From the NCBI RefSeq assembly GCF_029910535.1, contig NZ_CP069362.1, positions 2,108,001 through 2,172,000 of the forward strand: a DNA stretch of 64,000 bases. Direction: 5' to 3'. The DNA is from Marinitoga aeolica. GTDB lineage: Bacteria; Thermotogota; Thermotogae; Petrotogales; Petrotogaceae. This document shows positions 33,208 to 42,934 of this stretch, piece by piece (the stretch's first letter is position 1; each line of letters opens with the position of its first letter). A program made the position numbers and the translations under genes. Below the pieces are notes generated by a model that was not told where the DNA came from, made no database searches, and saw only the letters and a program-made list of their open reading frames with translations.

Positions 33208-34581
33208 ATGTTAATGGAAGAGTGTGGTGTATACGGTGCTTATTTTAAAAATAATGAAAATGCTATTCCTTATGTTGTTGAGGGGTTAATAGCTTTACAG
33301 CATCGAGGTCAGGAATCAGCAGGTGTAGCCTATATATCAGATGAAGAAGTGAAAGTATATAAAAAGATGGGAATGGTTGTTGATGTTTTTAATAATGGAA
33401 TAATGAAAAAATTGAATAGTTCGCAGGCAATAGGGCATGTAAGATATTCCACAAAAGGGAAATCGGAAATTCAAAATTCTCAACCATTCCATGTAAGATT
33501 TAAAAATGAACATTTTGCTATTGCGCATAATGGACAGATAGAAAATGCAGAAGATTTAAGACAAATGTTGGAAGAAAGAGGAACAATATTTTTAACAGAA
33601 AGTGATACAGAGTTAATTTTGCATATTTTGATAAAACAAATGAGAAAAAACATAAGTGAATGGACTCTTGAAAATATAGCTAAAACAATATTTGAAAATG
33701 TATCACCATCATATTCATTATTATTGCTTTTTAAAGATAGAATAATTGCAATTAGAGATAAATACGGATATAGACCATTATATTATTATATTTCTGAAAA
33801 AGGATATTTTATGTCCTCTGAAGATAGTGGATTTAATTTTTTAGATCCAGATCTTAATAATATCTATGAAGTGTTACCAGGAGAAGCTATAGAATTTTCG
33901 AGAGATGGAATAAGAAAGTATAACATTGGAAATTCGGAAAAAAGATATTGTTTTTTTGAACATATTTATTTTGCCAGACCTGATTCAAATGTTTTTGGTA
34001 AAAATGTACATTTAATGAGAGAAAATTTAGGAAAGTTATGTGCAAAAGAGAATCCTGTTGAGGCTGACATAGTTGTTCCTGTACTTGATAGCGGGTTCTC
34101 TGCTGCATTGGGATATTCAAAGGAAAGTAAAATTCCTATTGAAATGGGTTTAATGAGAAATAGATATGTGGGAAGAACATTTATTAATCCAAATCAAAGA
34201 GATAGGGAAATTGGAGTAAGAAGGAAACTTCCACCAATATCACATGTAATAAAAAATAAAAGAGTTATTCTTGTAGATGATTCAATAGTAAGAGGTACAA
34301 CAATGAAAAAAATAGTAAATATGATAAAAAGTGCAGGAGCTAAAGAAGTACATGTGAGGATAGCAAGTCCTAAAGTGCTTAATGCATGCCATTGGGGTGT
34401 TGACATACCTACTACTGAAGAATTAATAGCAGCTAATTTAACAATTGAAGAAATGAAAGAAGAATTTAATGCAGATTCTATCGGTTACATTTCATTAGAT
34501 GGAATAAGAAAATTACTTATGGAAGATTATAATGATTATTGTTTTCATTGTTTTATGAGAGGTGAAAGGAATGGATTATAA
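33208..34581 (+). CDS. purF: Amidophosphoribosyltransferase
   Basis: PurF is the committed step of purine synthesis, making phosphoribosylamine from PRPP and glutamine. The N-terminal nucleophile Cys is residue 6 (MLMEECGVYGAYF), so a very short propeptide must be removed. The PRPP loop is VILVDDSIVRGTTMK. Four cysteines expected for the structural [4Fe-4S] cluster of the Bacillus type are present (RYCFF, NACHWGVD, DYCFHCF). The 457-residue length is normal. A GGAGG site lies 7-8 nt before the ATG. Confidence 0.96.
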   Translation: MLMEECGVYGAYFKNNENAIPYVVEGLIALQHRGQESAGVAYISDEEVKVYKKMGMVVDVFNNGIMKKLNSSQAIGHVRYSTKGKSEIQNSQPFHVRFKNEHFAIAHNGQIENAEDLRQMLEERGTIFLTESDTELILHILIKQMRKNISEWTLENIAKTIFENVSPSYSLLLLFKDRIIAIRDKYGYRPLYYYISEKGYFMSSEDSGFNFLDPDLNNIYEVLPGEAIEFSRDGIRKYNIGNSEKRYCFFEHIYFARPDSNVFGKNVHLMRENLGKLCAKENPVEADIVVPVLDSGFSAALGYSKESKIPIEMGLMRNRYVGRTFINPNQRDREIGVRRKLPPISHVIKNKRVILVDDSIVRGTTMKKIVNMIKSAGAKEVHVRIASPKVLNACHWGVDIPTTEELIAANLTIEEMKEEFNADSIGYISLDGIRKLLMEDYNDYCFHCFMRGERNGL

Positions 34582-35524
34582 AAAAAGTGGAGTAAATATA
34601 GACGAAGCAAATAAAATGATTTCAAATATCAAAGAAAAATTAAATGATAATGCTGACATGTATGCTGGAGTTTTTTCATTGAATGAGATCATCGAAGATT
34701 ATGAAAATCCACTTTTAGTTGCCAGCACTGATGGTGTTGGAACAAAAATGGTTTTATTAGAAGAAAGAAAAAGATGGGATATTGTTGCACAAGATTTAGT
34801 AGGAATGGTTTTAAATGATTTAGTTTGTGTGGGAGCAAAACCGTTGTTTTTCTTAGATTATTATGCTACTGGAAAATTAAATAGCAAAGATGGAGCAGCA
34901 TTTTTGAATCATTTAATAAACACATTGGAAGAAGTTAATTGCAAATTAATAGGAGGCGAAACTGCTGAGTTACCTGGACTTTTAGTAAGCAATAGAGTTG
35001 ATGTAGCAGGATTTGGAGTTGGAATAGTTGAAAAAGCAAAAGTGCTTGGAAAAAATAAAGTAAAAGAAGGAGATATAATAATAGGATTAAAATCAAACGG
35101 GATACACTCGAATGGATATTCTTTGGTTAGAAGTTTGTTGAATGAAGGAACGTTAAAGTTTTCAGAAAAAATAATTGCCCCTACTAAAATAATGGTTAAC
35201 CAAACACTTGCAATAAAAGATTATATTCATGCAGCTGCTCATATTACTGGTGGTGGAATAGCAGAGAATCTTTCGCGTGTAATACCAGATGGATTAAGTG
35301 CTGAAATCTATGTTAATTGGAAATTTAATGATGTATTTAAAGAAATATTAAATGCAGGTGTTTCTATAAAAGAGGCATTTAGAGTATTTAATATGGGTAT
35401 AGGAATGATTTATATATTAGATCAAAATAATTTAGATAAAATAAAAGAATTATTACCAGAAGAAGAAATAATTGAATTGGGAAAAATAGGAAGTGGAGAT
35501 AAAAAGGTAAGAATTTATTATTAG
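34571..35524 (+). CDS. purM: AIR synthetase (phosphoribosylformylglycinamidine cyclo-ligase)
   Basis: PurM closes the imidazole ring. The 317-residue protein shows DYKKSGVNIDEANKMI, VASTDGVGTKMVL, GAKPLFFLDYYATGKL, GGETAELPG and HITGGGIAENLSRV. ATG 34571 is chosen because AGAGGTG lies 6 nt upstream; a GTG at 34562 overlaps that site. It overlaps purF by 11 bp. Confidence 0.95.
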   Translation: MDYKKSGVNIDEANKMISNIKEKLNDNADMYAGVFSLNEIIEDYENPLLVASTDGVGTKMVLLEERKRWDIVAQDLVGMVLNDLVCVGAKPLFFLDYYATGKLNSKDGAAFLNHLINTLEEVNCKLIGGETAELPGLLVSNRVDVAGFGVGIVEKAKVLGKNKVKEGDIIIGLKSNGIHSNGYSLVRSLLNEGTLKFSEKIIAPTKIMVNQTLAIKDYIHAAAHITGGGIAENLSRVIPDGLSAEIYVNWKFNDVFKEILNAGVSIKEAFRVFNMGIGMIYILDQNNLDKIKELLPEEEIIELGKIGSGDKKVRIYY

Positions 35525-35536
35525 GAAGGCGATAAT

Positions 35537-36109
35537 ATGAAGAAAAAACTGATAGTTTTAGCATCTGGGAATGGGTCCAACTTTGAAGCAATAGTTAGAA
35601 AATTAAGAAATAGATATGAAATAAAATTAATAAGCGAAAATAGAGATGCATATGCTTTACAAAGAGCTATCAAATTAAACATAGATTATGAATTAATAAA
35701 CTATAAATACTTTAGGGAGAGGGAGAGTTATAATAAAAAACTTTTTGAATATTTGAAGAAAGAAGAACCCGATTTAATAGCTTTGGCAGGCTATATGAAA
35801 ATACTGCCAGAATATATAGTTGAATATTTTTCAGGAAGGATATTGAATATACATCCTTCCTTATTACCTGCTTTCAAAGGATTAAATGCTATTAAACAGG
35901 CATTTGAATATGGTGTAAAGTATACTGGAGTTACAGTACATTATGTAAATAATGAACTTGATGGTGGAAAAATAATTACTCAAGAAGTTGTAAAGATTGA
36001 GCCAGAAGATACATTAGAAACGTTAGAAGAAAAAATTCATAAATTAGAACATAGATTATATCCTAAAGTAATAGATAAAGTAATAAGAAGGCTTACAATA
36101 TCAATATAA
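35537..36109 (+). CDS. purN: Phosphoribosylglycinamide formyltransferase (folate-dependent)
   Basis: PurN formylates GAR with 10-formyl-THF. The 190-residue protein has [21 protein letters not shown], the formyltransferase signature [12 protein letters not shown] with catalytic Asn/His, and the Asp-containing [14 protein letters not shown]. Its folate need links this block to the folate operon at 4-6.8 kb. Confidence 0.95.
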   Translation: MKKKLIVLASGNGSNFEAIVRKLRNRYEIKLISENRDAYALQRAIKLNIDYELINYKYFRERESYNKKLFEYLKKEEPDLIALAGYMKILPEYIVEYFSGRILNIHPSLLPAFKGLNAIKQAFEYGVKYTGVTVHYVNNELDGGKIITQEVVKIEPEDTLETLEEKIHKLEHRLYPKVIDKVIRRLTISI

Positions 36110-36128
36110 AAATTATGAGGAGGTAATG

Positions 36129-37622
36129 ATGAAAAGAGCGCTTATTTCCGCATATAATAAAGACCATATAGAAAAATTAGCAAAAGTATTGGTGAATAAT
36201 GAATATGAAATACTATCTACAGGCAATACAGCAAAATATTTAGAAGAACATGGTATTAAAGTAATTAAAGTGGAAGAAATAACAGAATTTCCTGAAATAC
36301 TTGATGGAAGGGTAAAAACATTACACCCAAAAATACATGGAGGTATATTATCCAGAAATACAGAAAAAGATAAAAAAACTTTAGAAAAATTGAATATTAA
36401 AAAAATAGATTTTGTATATGTAAATCTATACCCCTTTGAGGAAAAATTAAATGAAAATCTTGAATTAAAGGAATTAATAGAGTTTATCGATATAGGCGGC
36501 CCAACATTGATTAGAGCAGCGGCAAAAAATTTTGAAAACACAATAATATTAGTAGATCCAGATGATATTGACTTAATAATAGAAAAAATAAATAATTTTG
36601 ATTTTGAAACGAAACTATATCTTGCTGCAAAAGCATTTAATTTTACCGCATATTATGATTCAGTAATTTCTTCTTATTTTAATAAATTAATAAATAAAGA
36701 ATTTCCAGAATATATGGCATTACCGCTTAAGAAAAGAAATGAATTAAGATATGGTGAAAATCCGCATCAAAAAGCAGTATATTATGAAAATGCATTGGAA
36801 AAAGGATTATTTAAAGATTTTGAACAATTAAACGGAAAGGAATTATCCTATAACAATTTTAAGGATATAGATATGGCGTGGAAAGTAGTTAACGAATTCG
36901 ATGAAAAAGTATGTTGTGCTGTAAAACATCAAACTCCATGTGGTGTTGCTGTGGGAAGAGATAATTTAGAAGCATATAAAAAAGCATATGAATGCGATCC
37001 AATTTCTATATTTGGAGGGATTGTAGCCTTTAATCATAAAGTCACTGCAGAAACAGCTAAGGAGATGAAAAAGATATTTTTAGAAGTTATTATAGCTCCA
37101 GAGTTTGAAGAAGAAGCAATTGAAATATTGAGAAAAAAGAAAAATTTAAGAATTATAAAAGCAAAAACTAATCCTTCTCAAAAATTAGAATACTCTTCAG
37201 TAGATGGTGGAATATTGGTTCAAGAAAGAGATTTGAAATTATTTGAATCGTTGAAAATAGTAACAAATGGTCCAGTAGCAGAATACTTAATAGAAGATAT
37301 GATATTTGCATTTAAAGTTGTAAAGCATGCAAAATCAAATGCAATAGTGGTTTCAAATGGAAAAATGGCTAAAGGTATAGGATCTGGACAACCAAATAGA
37401 ATATGGGCAGCTATAGATGCTCTTGATAGAGCTAAAGATGGAGTAGTTCTTGCATCAGATGCCTTTTTTCCATTTGATGATGTTGTAAGAAAAGCGGGAA
37501 AATACAATATAAAAGCTATAATTCAACCTGGTGGTTCTATTAGAGATGAAGATTCCATAAATGCAGCTAATGAATTGGGGATTTCCATGATATTTACAAA
37601 TATGAGGCATTTTAAACATTAA
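36129..37622 (+). CDS. purH: Bifunctional AICAR formyltransferase/IMP cyclohydrolase
   Basis: PurH carries out the last two steps to IMP. The 497-residue protein has an N-terminal MGS-like cyclohydrolase (about 1-190: [46 protein letters not shown]) and a C-terminal formyltransferase ([38 protein letters not shown]). The second ATG (36129) has better spacing from GAGGAGGT than the first (36126). Confidence 0.96.
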   Translation: MKRALISAYNKDHIEKLAKVLVNNEYEILSTGNTAKYLEEHGIKVIKVEEITEFPEILDGRVKTLHPKIHGGILSRNTEKDKKTLEKLNIKKIDFVYVNLYPFEEKLNENLELKELIEFIDIGGPTLIRAAAKNFENTIILVDPDDIDLIIEKINNFDFETKLYLAAKAFNFTAYYDSVISSYFNKLINKEFPEYMALPLKKRNELRYGENPHQKAVYYENALEKGLFKDFEQLNGKELSYNNFKDIDMAWKVVNEFDEKVCCAVKHQTPCGVAVGRDNLEAYKKAYECDPISIFGGIVAFNHKVTAETAKEMKKIFLEVIIAPEFEEEAIEILRKKKNLRIIKAKTNPSQKLEYSSVDGGILVQERDLKLFESLKIVTNGPVAEYLIEDMIFAFKVVKHAKSNAIVVSNGKMAKGIGSGQPNRIWAAIDALDRAKDGVVLASDAFFPFDDVVRKAGKYNIKAIIQPGGSIRDEDSINAANELGISMIFTNMRHFKH

Positions 37623-37634
37623 TGAGGTGAGAAA

Positions 37635-38879
37635 ATGAAGGTGGCTGTAATAGGGAATGGTGGAAGAGAACACGCTATTGCTTGGAAAATATCTCAAAAC
37701 CCGAAAATAGATAAAATATATTGTATACCGGGAAATGGTGGAACGGCTGTTGAAAAAAAATGTGAAAATGTATATATTGATAATATAGATGAGATTGTAA
37801 ATTTTGCAAAGAAAAACAATATAGAGTTAACGATTGTTGGTCCGGAGAAATATCTTGTAGAAGGAATAGTAGATGAATTTAAAAAAAATAATTTAAAGAT
37901 AATAGGTCCAGATAAAGAAGCATCTAAACTTGAAGGCAGTAAAATATATGCAAAAAACTTTGCAAAAAAATATGGTGTTCAAACGGCGGAATATCAGTTT
38001 TTTAACAATATAAAAGAAGCGAATGAATATATAAAAAATGCAAAATATCCATTAGTAATTAAAGCGGATGGACTTGCTGCTGGTAAAGGTGTAATAATAG
38101 CTCAAAATATAAAAGAGGCTGAAAATGCACTTTATGATTTTATGGAAAAAGATATATTTGTTGGAGCTGGTAAAAATATTGTAGTCGAAGAATATTTAAA
38201 TGGTTATGAAATGTCAGTATTCGTGCTTTTTGATGGATACAATTATAAAATTTTTCAAACAGCAAAGGATCATAAAAAAATATATGATGGTGAAAAAGGA
38301 CCTAATACGGGAGGTATGGGGGCAATATCACCTCATCCAGAATATAAAAATAGTTTAGTAAAAAAAATAGAAAATAAAATAATAATTCCAACAATAAGTG
38401 GAATAGTTAAAGAAGGATTAAATTACAAAGGAATAATTTTTATTGGATTAATGATAGTAAATGAAGAACCCTATTTATTAGAATATAATATAAGATTTGG
38501 AGATCCAGAAACTCAAGCGATGTTACTGCTTTTAGAAAGTGATTTGTTAGAAATTTTTGAACATATCATAGATGAAAAACTTGATGAAATAGAAATCAAG
38601 TGGAAAAACAAAGTTTCATGTTGTATTGTAGCTGCGTCAGAAGGTTATCCTTTGAAATATGAAAAAGGAAAAGAAATAAATATTAATACTGAATCACTGG
38701 TATTTCAAGCGGGTACAAAATTAGAAAATAGAAAACTTTTAACCAATGGTGGAAGAGTGTTATCGGTAGTTGAAGTTGGAGAAACATATAAAGAAGCAAG
38801 AGAAAAAGCATATTTGTCTATAAAAAATATAACTTTTGATGGAATATATTATAGAAATGATATAGGAAAAGGATGGTGA
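37635..38879 (+). CDS. purD: Phosphoribosylamine-glycine ligase
   Basis: PurD makes GAR from phosphoribosylamine and glycine. The 414-residue ATP-grasp enzyme shows IGNGGREHAIAWKI, VGPEKYLVEGI, VIKADGLAAGKGV, EEYLNGYEMSVF and EYNIRFGDPETQAML. It is the last gene of the pur operon; the stop codon is inside the terminator stem. Confidence 0.96.
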   Translation: MKVAVIGNGGREHAIAWKISQNPKIDKIYCIPGNGGTAVEKKCENVYIDNIDEIVNFAKKNNIELTIVGPEKYLVEGIVDEFKKNNLKIIGPDKEASKLEGSKIYAKNFAKKYGVQTAEYQFFNNIKEANEYIKNAKYPLVIKADGLAAGKGVIIAQNIKEAENALYDFMEKDIFVGAGKNIVVEEYLNGYEMSVFVLFDGYNYKIFQTAKDHKKIYDGEKGPNTGGMGAISPHPEYKNSLVKKIENKIIIPTISGIVKEGLNYKGIIFIGLMIVNEEPYLLEYNIRFGDPETQAMLLLLESDLLEIFEHIIDEKLDEIEIKWKNKVSCCIVAASEGYPLKYEKGKEININTESLVFQAGTKLENRKLLTNGGRVLSVVEVGETYKEAREKAYLSIKNITFDGIYYRNDIGKGW

Positions 38880-38898
38880 AATCACCATCCTTTTTTTT
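38871..38898 (+). terminator. Terminator of the pur operon
   Basis: GGATGGTGA / TCACCATCC with a tiny A-rich loop, then eight T. The purD TGA is in the 5' arm. Confidence 0.9.
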
Positions 38899-38951
38899 CA
38901 AAAGTGGAGATATAAAACTTATAGAATTTACAAAGAATGAAGGATGGGTTA

Positions 38952-38960
38952 TGATATAAT
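38952..38960 (+). promoter_or_regulatory. Extended -10 promoter before helicase-RNase H gene
   Basis: TGATATAAT, 33 nt before the ATG at 38993. No clear -35. Confidence 0.5.
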
Positions 38961-38992
38961 ATAAATAAAAATTATAAGATTAGGGTGTGAAT

Positions 38993-41191
38993 ATGTTTAT
39001 AAACTTCTTATATAATTTTAAATTAACTAAAGATCAAGAATATTTATCTAACGAATTGGATAGTTTTCTCTTCAACACGTTAGATTTTTTAATAGTTCAG
39101 GGTAGCGCTGGTACAGGAAAAACATTTTTAATTTCTCAATATGCAAGATATTTATATAGAAAACATAGAAATTTTGTAATATTAGCTCCTACAGGAAGAG
39201 CTGCAAAAATCCTTCATGAAAAATCTAAATTTAAAACAAAAACAATTCATAGTGAGGTTTACAGTTTTTTTGATAAAGAAATAAACCTTGATAAAGATGA
39301 AATAAAAATATATTTTAAATTAAAAGATTCATCATGGGATAACACCATTTTTATAGTCGATGAAAGCTCAATGATATCAGATACACCACAATCAGATGAA
39401 AATCTCATTTTTGGTAGTGGTAAATTACTTTCAGATTTAATTGATTATATTAAATCTGGTAATAACAATAAAATTATATTCTTAGGTGATGAATATCAAC
39501 TTCCGCCGGTTAATTCTAATTTTTCTCCAGCTTTAAATAGAGAATATCTTGAAAAAAATTATAATTTAAAAGGTGAAAAAATAATACTCAATGAAATCGT
39601 TAGACAAAAAGAAGAGAGCTATATATTAAAAAATGCAAATACAATAAAAAATCATATAGATAAAAAAAAGTTTATAAATTTAAAATTTGAATATAATAAT
39701 GATTTTATAAAAACTGATAAATTAATTGAAAAATATAATTATTCTGAGCCAGGGAAAGATATTATAATAACCTCAACAAATGAAAAAGCATTAAAATATA
39801 ATCAAGAAATTAGAAAATTTTTGGGCTATAAAAATAATATTGAAATAGGAGATATATTATTAAATACAAAAAATGTATATTATAATGAAATAAACATATT
39901 TAATGGAGAATTTTTCAAAATAATTGATATATTAAACCATGAAAAAAAAGATGCCTTTATAGGAAAAAAAGAACATATAATTTTAGAATTTTATGATTTA
40001 AAATTAGAAAATGTATTTTCTAGTGAAACTATTCTATTTAAAGTATTAGCGAACTCATTGTTTTCAAAAACTGCAGATATAGATATTAATTTAAAAAAAG
40101 CATTATATAGTTTTTGTATAGACGATATGTATAAAAAAACAGGATTACCAATAGAATTTGTAATTCAACAATTAGATTCTCATCCATATTTTAACGCCTT
40201 GCATGTTAAATATGGCTATGCAGTAACTACACATAAAGCCCAGGGCGGCGAATGGAAAAATGTTTTTGTAGATCCATATTATTATAATTCACCAAAAACA
40301 AAAGAATATTTTCAATGGTTGTATACTTCAATAACCAGAGCTAAGGAGAGGATATATATTAAAGATTTACCTTTTAAAATTTTTTCACAGAAAAAATTAA
40401 AAATAGAAAAAGATTTTACAGTAAAAGAAAAAATAAAAATTTCATATAATTTAAACTTTTCAAACACTATATTGAGAGAATTATATCTTGCATTTAGAGA
40501 AAGAATTTTAGAAAAACAATTTGAAATAATAGGTGTAGAACATCATCAATATCAGGAAGTATATTATATAAAGAAAGACAAAGACTATTTGAAAGTGCAG
40601 ATGTACTACAATAAAAATTATGAACCAACGAAATTAAAAATAATGGAAACTACAAATATTGAAAAAGCTCATAAATTTCTTGAGATTTTTAACGAAAAAA
40701 TATTAGAAGAAGAAACTGCATATGAAGAAGATAGCGAAAATTGTATAAAAATATATGTAGATGGTAGTTATGATCAAAAATTGAAAAAATTTGGAGCTGG
40801 ATTTGTTGTCGTTAAAGAAAATAAAGTGGAAAAATATTGGAAAGGTTATATAAATGAGAAATTTTTAAAACATAGAAATATATCTGGTGAAATATTTGCT
40901 GTTTTACTAGCATTAGAATATGCGAAAAAAGAAAATTTAAAGTGTGTTGAAATAAATTATGATTATCAGGGAATTGAAAAATGGGCATTGGGGTTATGGA
41001 AAACAAACACAGAATTGACAAAATACTATAAAAAACAGTATGATTATTATTCTAAATTTTTTCAAGTGAAGTTTAATAAAATAAAATCACATTCTGGAGA
41101 TGAGTTTAATGATATGGCAGATGAGTTAGCTAAAAAGGCAGTATATGAGAATGATTATAATATCAAATATGATATTGAGGTGAAATTATGA
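38993..41191 (+). CDS. Fusion of a RecD/Dda-like SF1 helicase with RNase HI
   Basis: A 732-residue two-enzyme protein. The helicase part (about 1-460) has Walker A GSAGTGKT (37-44), motif Ia APTGRAA, motif II IVDESSM, motif III LGDEYQLPPV, motif V TTHKAQGGEW and motif VI TSITRAKER. The RNase H part (about 584-732) has VDGSYD (D590), GEIFAVLLALEYA (E633), NYDYQGIE (D657), SHSG (His loop) and DMADELA (D710), so all four catalytic carboxylates are intact. This pairing would both unwind and cut RNA-DNA hybrids. ATG 38993 is preferred over GTG 38987. It overlaps the next gene by 4 bp. Confidence 0.85.
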   Translation: MFINFLYNFKLTKDQEYLSNELDSFLFNTLDFLIVQGSAGTGKTFLISQYARYLYRKHRNFVILAPTGRAAKILHEKSKFKTKTIHSEVYSFFDKEINLDKDEIKIYFKLKDSSWDNTIFIVDESSMISDTPQSDENLIFGSGKLLSDLIDYIKSGNNNKIIFLGDEYQLPPVNSNFSPALNREYLEKNYNLKGEKIILNEIVRQKEESYILKNANTIKNHIDKKKFINLKFEYNNDFIKTDKLIEKYNYSEPGKDIIITSTNEKALKYNQEIRKFLGYKNNIEIGDILLNTKNVYYNEINIFNGEFFKIIDILNHEKKDAFIGKKEHIILEFYDLKLENVFSSETILFKVLANSLFSKTADIDINLKKALYSFCIDDMYKKTGLPIEFVIQQLDSHPYFNALHVKYGYAVTTHKAQGGEWKNVFVDPYYYNSPKTKEYFQWLYTSITRAKERIYIKDLPFKIFSQKKLKIEKDFTVKEKIKISYNLNFSNTILRELYLAFRERILEKQFEIIGVEHHQYQEVYYIKKDKDYLKVQMYYNKNYEPTKLKIMETTNIEKAHKFLEIFNEKILEEETAYEEDSENCIKIYVDGSYDQKLKKFGAGFVVVKENKVEKYWKGYINEKFLKHRNISGEIFAVLLALEYAKKENLKCVEINYDYQGIEKWALGLWKTNTELTKYYKKQYDYYSKFFQVKFNKIKSHSGDEFNDMADELAKKAVYENDYNIKYDIEVKL

Positions 41192-41745
41192 ATTTATTAG
41201 AATTAGCTAAAAAAAGAAAAACAGTAAGAAAATTTGATAGCAAAATGCCAAGTTTTGAAGATATAAAATACGCTATAGAAGTTGCCAAAGAAGCTCCATC
41301 AGGTAAAAATGATCAACCGTGGTTATATGTTTTGATTAAGGATGATAATAGAAAAAAAGAAATAAGAAAAATATGCGAAAAAGGTGAAAAAACATTTTAT
41401 GATAATTCAAAAGGGGAATTAAGAGAATGGTTGGATAAAATGGGATTTTCATGGGAAAAGCCTTTTTTATCTGAAGCGCCATATTTATTATTTGTATATT
41501 CTAATATGAAGTCACCTTTTTCAAAAGAATCAGTGTGGATTTCAATAGGTTATTTATTATTAGCATTGGAAGAAAAAGGATTAGCTACAGTTACATATAC
41601 ACCTTCAAATTTTAATGAAATATCTAACTATATTAACTTATCAAAAGAATATAAACTTGAAGTGATTTTGCCTATAGGATATTCCATAGATCCAAAACCA
41701 AAATATAAAAGAAAAGATATAGATGATGTTTTGATTATAAAATAA
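41188..41745 (+). CDS. Nitroreductase-family flavoprotein
   Basis: A 185-residue FMN-dependent oxidoreductase of the nitroreductase fold. The FMN-binding N-terminal RKTVRKFDSK, APSGKNDQPWLYVL and the late GLATVTYTPSNFNE plus ILPIGYSIDPKPKYKRKDID are typical. Substrate cannot be told from sequence. It is coupled (ATGA overlap) to the helicase-RNase H gene, with no obvious functional link. Confidence 0.85.
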   Translation: MNLLELAKKRKTVRKFDSKMPSFEDIKYAIEVAKEAPSGKNDQPWLYVLIKDDNRKKEIRKICEKGEKTFYDNSKGELREWLDKMGFSWEKPFLSEAPYLLFVYSNMKSPFSKESVWISIGYLLLALEEKGLATVTYTPSNFNEISNYINLSKEYKLEVILPIGYSIDPKPKYKRKDIDDVLIIK

Positions 41746-41768
41746 AAATAATATATAATTAATTTAAT

Positions 41769-41818
41769 AAATTGGAGTGCTTGCTTTCCATGTCAATAGG
41801 AGCAAAGCACTCCAATTT
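41769..41818. terminator. Long hairpin between convergent genes
   Basis: AAATTGGAGTGCTT-GCT (41769-41785) pairs with AGCAAAGCACTCCAATTT (41801-41818), with one bulged base and a 15-nt loop. It probably works as a bidirectional terminator for the nitroreductase and EEP genes. The loop is longer than usual. Confidence 0.5.
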
Positions 41819-41832
41819 CTGTTGCAATCAGA

Positions 41833-42894
41833 TTATTTCAATCTAATCTTTAACTTTACAGGATTATGATCAGAATTTTCAAATTCATAATTTAATGTTT
41901 TTACATATTCAATATCAATATTTGGTGAAACATAAAATCCGTCAATAACAGTAACGAAGTTTTTTCCTTTTTCATAAGCAAAAGCGACTGATCTATTGGT
42001 TGGATTGGAACTATCAACAGCCCATTTCCAACCATCAATTTTTAAATCTTTTGGTAATTCAACATAACTTTCTGGTTTTTTTTCTGTATAATCGAAATTT
42101 ATCTTTGTAAATTCGCTATTCCAATCTCCACCTATAATCACATAATTTCCTTTTTCATATTCTTTTTTTGCTGTATTTAAAATAAATTCTAATTGTTGTT
42201 TTCTTAAAGTTCCACCTGAATCATATGCGCTAGGATGGATATTTAAAATAACAAGATCTTTTCCTTTATTTGTTGGTATTCTGGTTAATATTATACATCT
42301 ATCTAATTGAAAAACTTTAGTTGGCCAACTATATTCTCCTGGTAATTTTAATCTTTTTGCTTCTTCAATTTTATATTTAGAAATAGTAGTTAATCCTGAT
42401 AATACCTTACCCATTGGTTTTGAAAAAGGAACTGGAACAAACGAAACATTATAATTAATAGCAAATGCTATATTATAACTATTCTCAAAAACATTATTTT
42501 TTAAATATTCTAATTCATTAATATTATGACTTCTATGACTATTAATATCAATTTCTTGAATTAGATATATATCTGCAGGATTTTCTTTTAATGTATTTGC
42601 TATACCTTCAAGATATTTTCTAACATGTTCTTTATCAGGCACTGATCCTGTTCCACCATCCATAAAGAAATCTTCATACTTTCCTAATCCAGCATATCCA
42701 ATATTCCAATTAAAAAGTACTAGTTCATCTGGTGCAATTTCGTCTGTATAACTCTCAACGTTTATTTTTTCTACATCTTTTGGTTTATAGTCTGTAAGTG
42801 TTCCAAATAAAATCACTCCTGGGAAATATAAAATAATAGCTACAATAACAATAATAACAACCTTTAACCACCCTGGCATCTTCTTTTTACCCAT
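41833..42894 (-). CDS. Membrane-anchored endonuclease/exonuclease/phosphatase (EEP) family protein
   Basis: A 353-residue protein. A single N-terminal membrane segment (about 10-32) after a basic start (MGKKKMPGWLK) anchors the EEP domain outside the cytoplasm. EEP signs: LFNWNIGYAG, YLIQEIDINSHRS (metal Glu), LNIHPSAYD, GGDWNSEF (Asp-x-Asn) and the C-terminal SDHNPVKL (Asp-His). Substrates of this fold range from DNA to phosphoinositides; the exported position favours a phosphoester outside the cell. Confidence 0.8.
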   Translation of the reverse strand: MGKKKMPGWLKVVIIVIVAIILYFPGVILFGTLTDYKPKDVEKINVESYTDEIAPDELVLFNWNIGYAGLGKYEDFFMDGGTGSVPDKEHVRKYLEGIANTLKENPADIYLIQEIDINSHRSHNINELEYLKNNVFENSYNIAFAINYNVSFVPVPFSKPMGKVLSGLTTISKYKIEEAKRLKLPGEYSWPTKVFQLDRCIILTRIPTNKGKDLVILNIHPSAYDSGGTLRKQQLEFILNTAKKEYEKGNYVIIGGDWNSEFTKINFDYTEKKPESYVELPKDLKIDGWKWAVDSSNPTNRSVAFAYEKGKNFVTVIDGFYVSPNIDIEYVKTLNYEFENSDHNPVKLKIRLK

Positions 42895-42934
42895 AACCTA
42901 TCCCCTTTCCTGGATATTCATAATATATTATATT

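Noticed and set aside
41769-41818. Attachment site or IS end
   Set aside because: The repeat is a single hairpin between convergent genes with no transposase or target duplication; a terminator explains it better.
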